The position numbers were made by a program, and so were the translations under genes. 64,000 nucleotides of DNA from Leishmania infantum JPCM5 (taxonomy: Eukaryota; Euglenozoa; Kinetoplastea; Trypanosomatida; Trypanosomatidae): the NCBI RefSeq assembly GCF_000002875.2, contig NC_009418.2, positions 282,404 to 346,403 of the forward strand. Reading direction: 5' to 3'. Shown here piece by piece: positions 63,476-64,000 of the stretch (positions are counted from its first letter, which is position 1; every line of letters begins with the position of its first letter). The notes below the pieces were generated by a model, which ran no database searches, was not told the DNA's origin, and was given only the letters and a program-made list of their open reading frames with translations.

Positions 63476-63728
63476 TGACGGAGCGGCACCACCGGGCCCC
63501 AAAAGATGCTGACGCGGCCTGTTTGAATAATTTTTTGTCTGTTATTTCACCTGCATCCGCCTCCTCGGGCTCTTGATATGAGGCCGCACACGGGAGAGTG
63601 CTCATCCCTTTCTCTCACTTCTGTAAGTTCTTGTGTTGCCCGTTGCTTCCTGTTTTTTCGGCTTGATGATATCGACCGCGGTTACGAGAGACACCTTGGC
63701 ATGGTATCACAGGTTCCCGTACCCGGTG
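63476..63728. other. PP1 copy 2 proximal 3' UTR
   Basis: Noncoding, identical by eye to 58408-58660. Confidence 0.5.
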
Positions 63729-64000
63729 TGTGTGTGCGTGGAGAAGCCGGGCAGCCCCCCTCCCCTCCTGTGCTTGCGAAATGCCGAGCGGCTTCTGGCG
63801 GTGACAGGGTCTGGTGACTGCGACGTGGGGAGGTCAGAGCGATGCATTGCTACTGATGTCGGCAGTGAGGTCGTGGGCGGCGTTGCGTCGGAGCGACCCG
63901 CGCCGCTGAACGCGTCGGCGCCATCGACATGATGGGCGAAGTGCCAGCGTGACTGGAAGGCGTCGCAGCCGGCCCTCACACTGCCCGCTGGTGTGTGTGG
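63729..64000. mobile_element. SIDER2-like degenerate retroposon, copy 3 (cut by window end)
   Basis: The first 272 bases of the same element as at 58661-59168, with the same G at the position that distinguishes it from copy 1. Confidence 0.75.

Larger units (their letters stand above)
62715..64000 (+). repeat. Homogenised PP1 segment, copy 2 (continues past window)
   Basis: The partner of 57647-58932 at offset 5,068, running to the window edge with no visible mismatch. Confidence 0.92.

Noticed and set aside
57370..63502. Minus-strand open frames of about 300-350 residues opposite both PP1 genes
   Set aside because: Antisense shadows of a strongly GC3-biased, well-identified gene.
1..64000. 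CRISPR arrays, bacterial operons, Shine-Dalgarno sites or telomeric repeats
   Set aside because: None seen; genome style is that of a kinetoplastid nucleus, and no TTAGGG runs were found.

Overview
The window looks like nuclear DNA from a kinetoplastid, almost certainly Leishmania. Large intronless genes lie in long same-strand runs and are separated by pyrimidine-rich, microsatellite-laden spacers suited to trans-splicing. Near-identical SIDER2-like elements sit in 3' regions, and the gene families are typical of trypanosomatids. Species cannot be settled from this sequence.

Layout. (1) 1-10.5 kb, plus strand: the 3' part of an unrecognised gene, then a full-length ABCC-type ABC transporter. 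(2) About 10.5-15.1 kb: a convergent strand-switch region filled by 4.4 kb of bizarre sequence, C/A-rich on the left and G/T-rich on the right, with almost mirror-image composition; most of it is probably poor-quality assembled sequence. (3) 15.1-31.1 kb, minus strand: a three-gene island containing a small CxxC/CxxC ORF and two tandem giant coiled-coil genes. The giants share an almost identical N-terminal block, a related C-terminal domain and a repeated linker module, but carry completely different repeat arrays (three 222-residue units versus about 31 visible 56-residue units). I interpret them as FAZ1 (flagellum attachment zone protein 1)-like paralogues. The larger one is broken here by a run of N and a one-base frameshift. 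(4) 31.1-34.6 kb: a divergent strand-switch region. (5) 34.6-64 kb, plus strand: a DUF2039/C9orf85-like protein, a TMEM216-like transition-zone membrane protein, an 814-residue unknown, a degenerate SOD-like protein (probably mitoribosomal), a PTC7-like PP2C phosphatase, NOC4, a mitochondrial unknown, an atypical NAD(P)-binding protein, a small single-TM unknown, and two tandem PP1 catalytic subunits.

How parts relate. Leishmania genes in one run are co-transcribed as polycistrons, so neighbours need not share a pathway. There is nonetheless a loose flagellar theme (FAZ1-like pair, TMEM216-like) and a mitochondrial one (SOD-like, 508-residue and 814-residue proteins). The FAZ1-like to PP1 order resembles the part of T. 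brucei chromosome 4 that I remember as holding FAZ1 and the PP1 cluster; this is recollection and needs a synteny check.

Most notable: the mirror-composition region; a coiled-coil array whose length variation falls in whole two-heptad steps; a short EPLYAVT-type module scattered through both giant proteins; an apparent ATG-to-ACG change at the natural start of the first PP1 gene; and abrupt homogenisation of the two PP1 genes together with their 3' SIDER elements.
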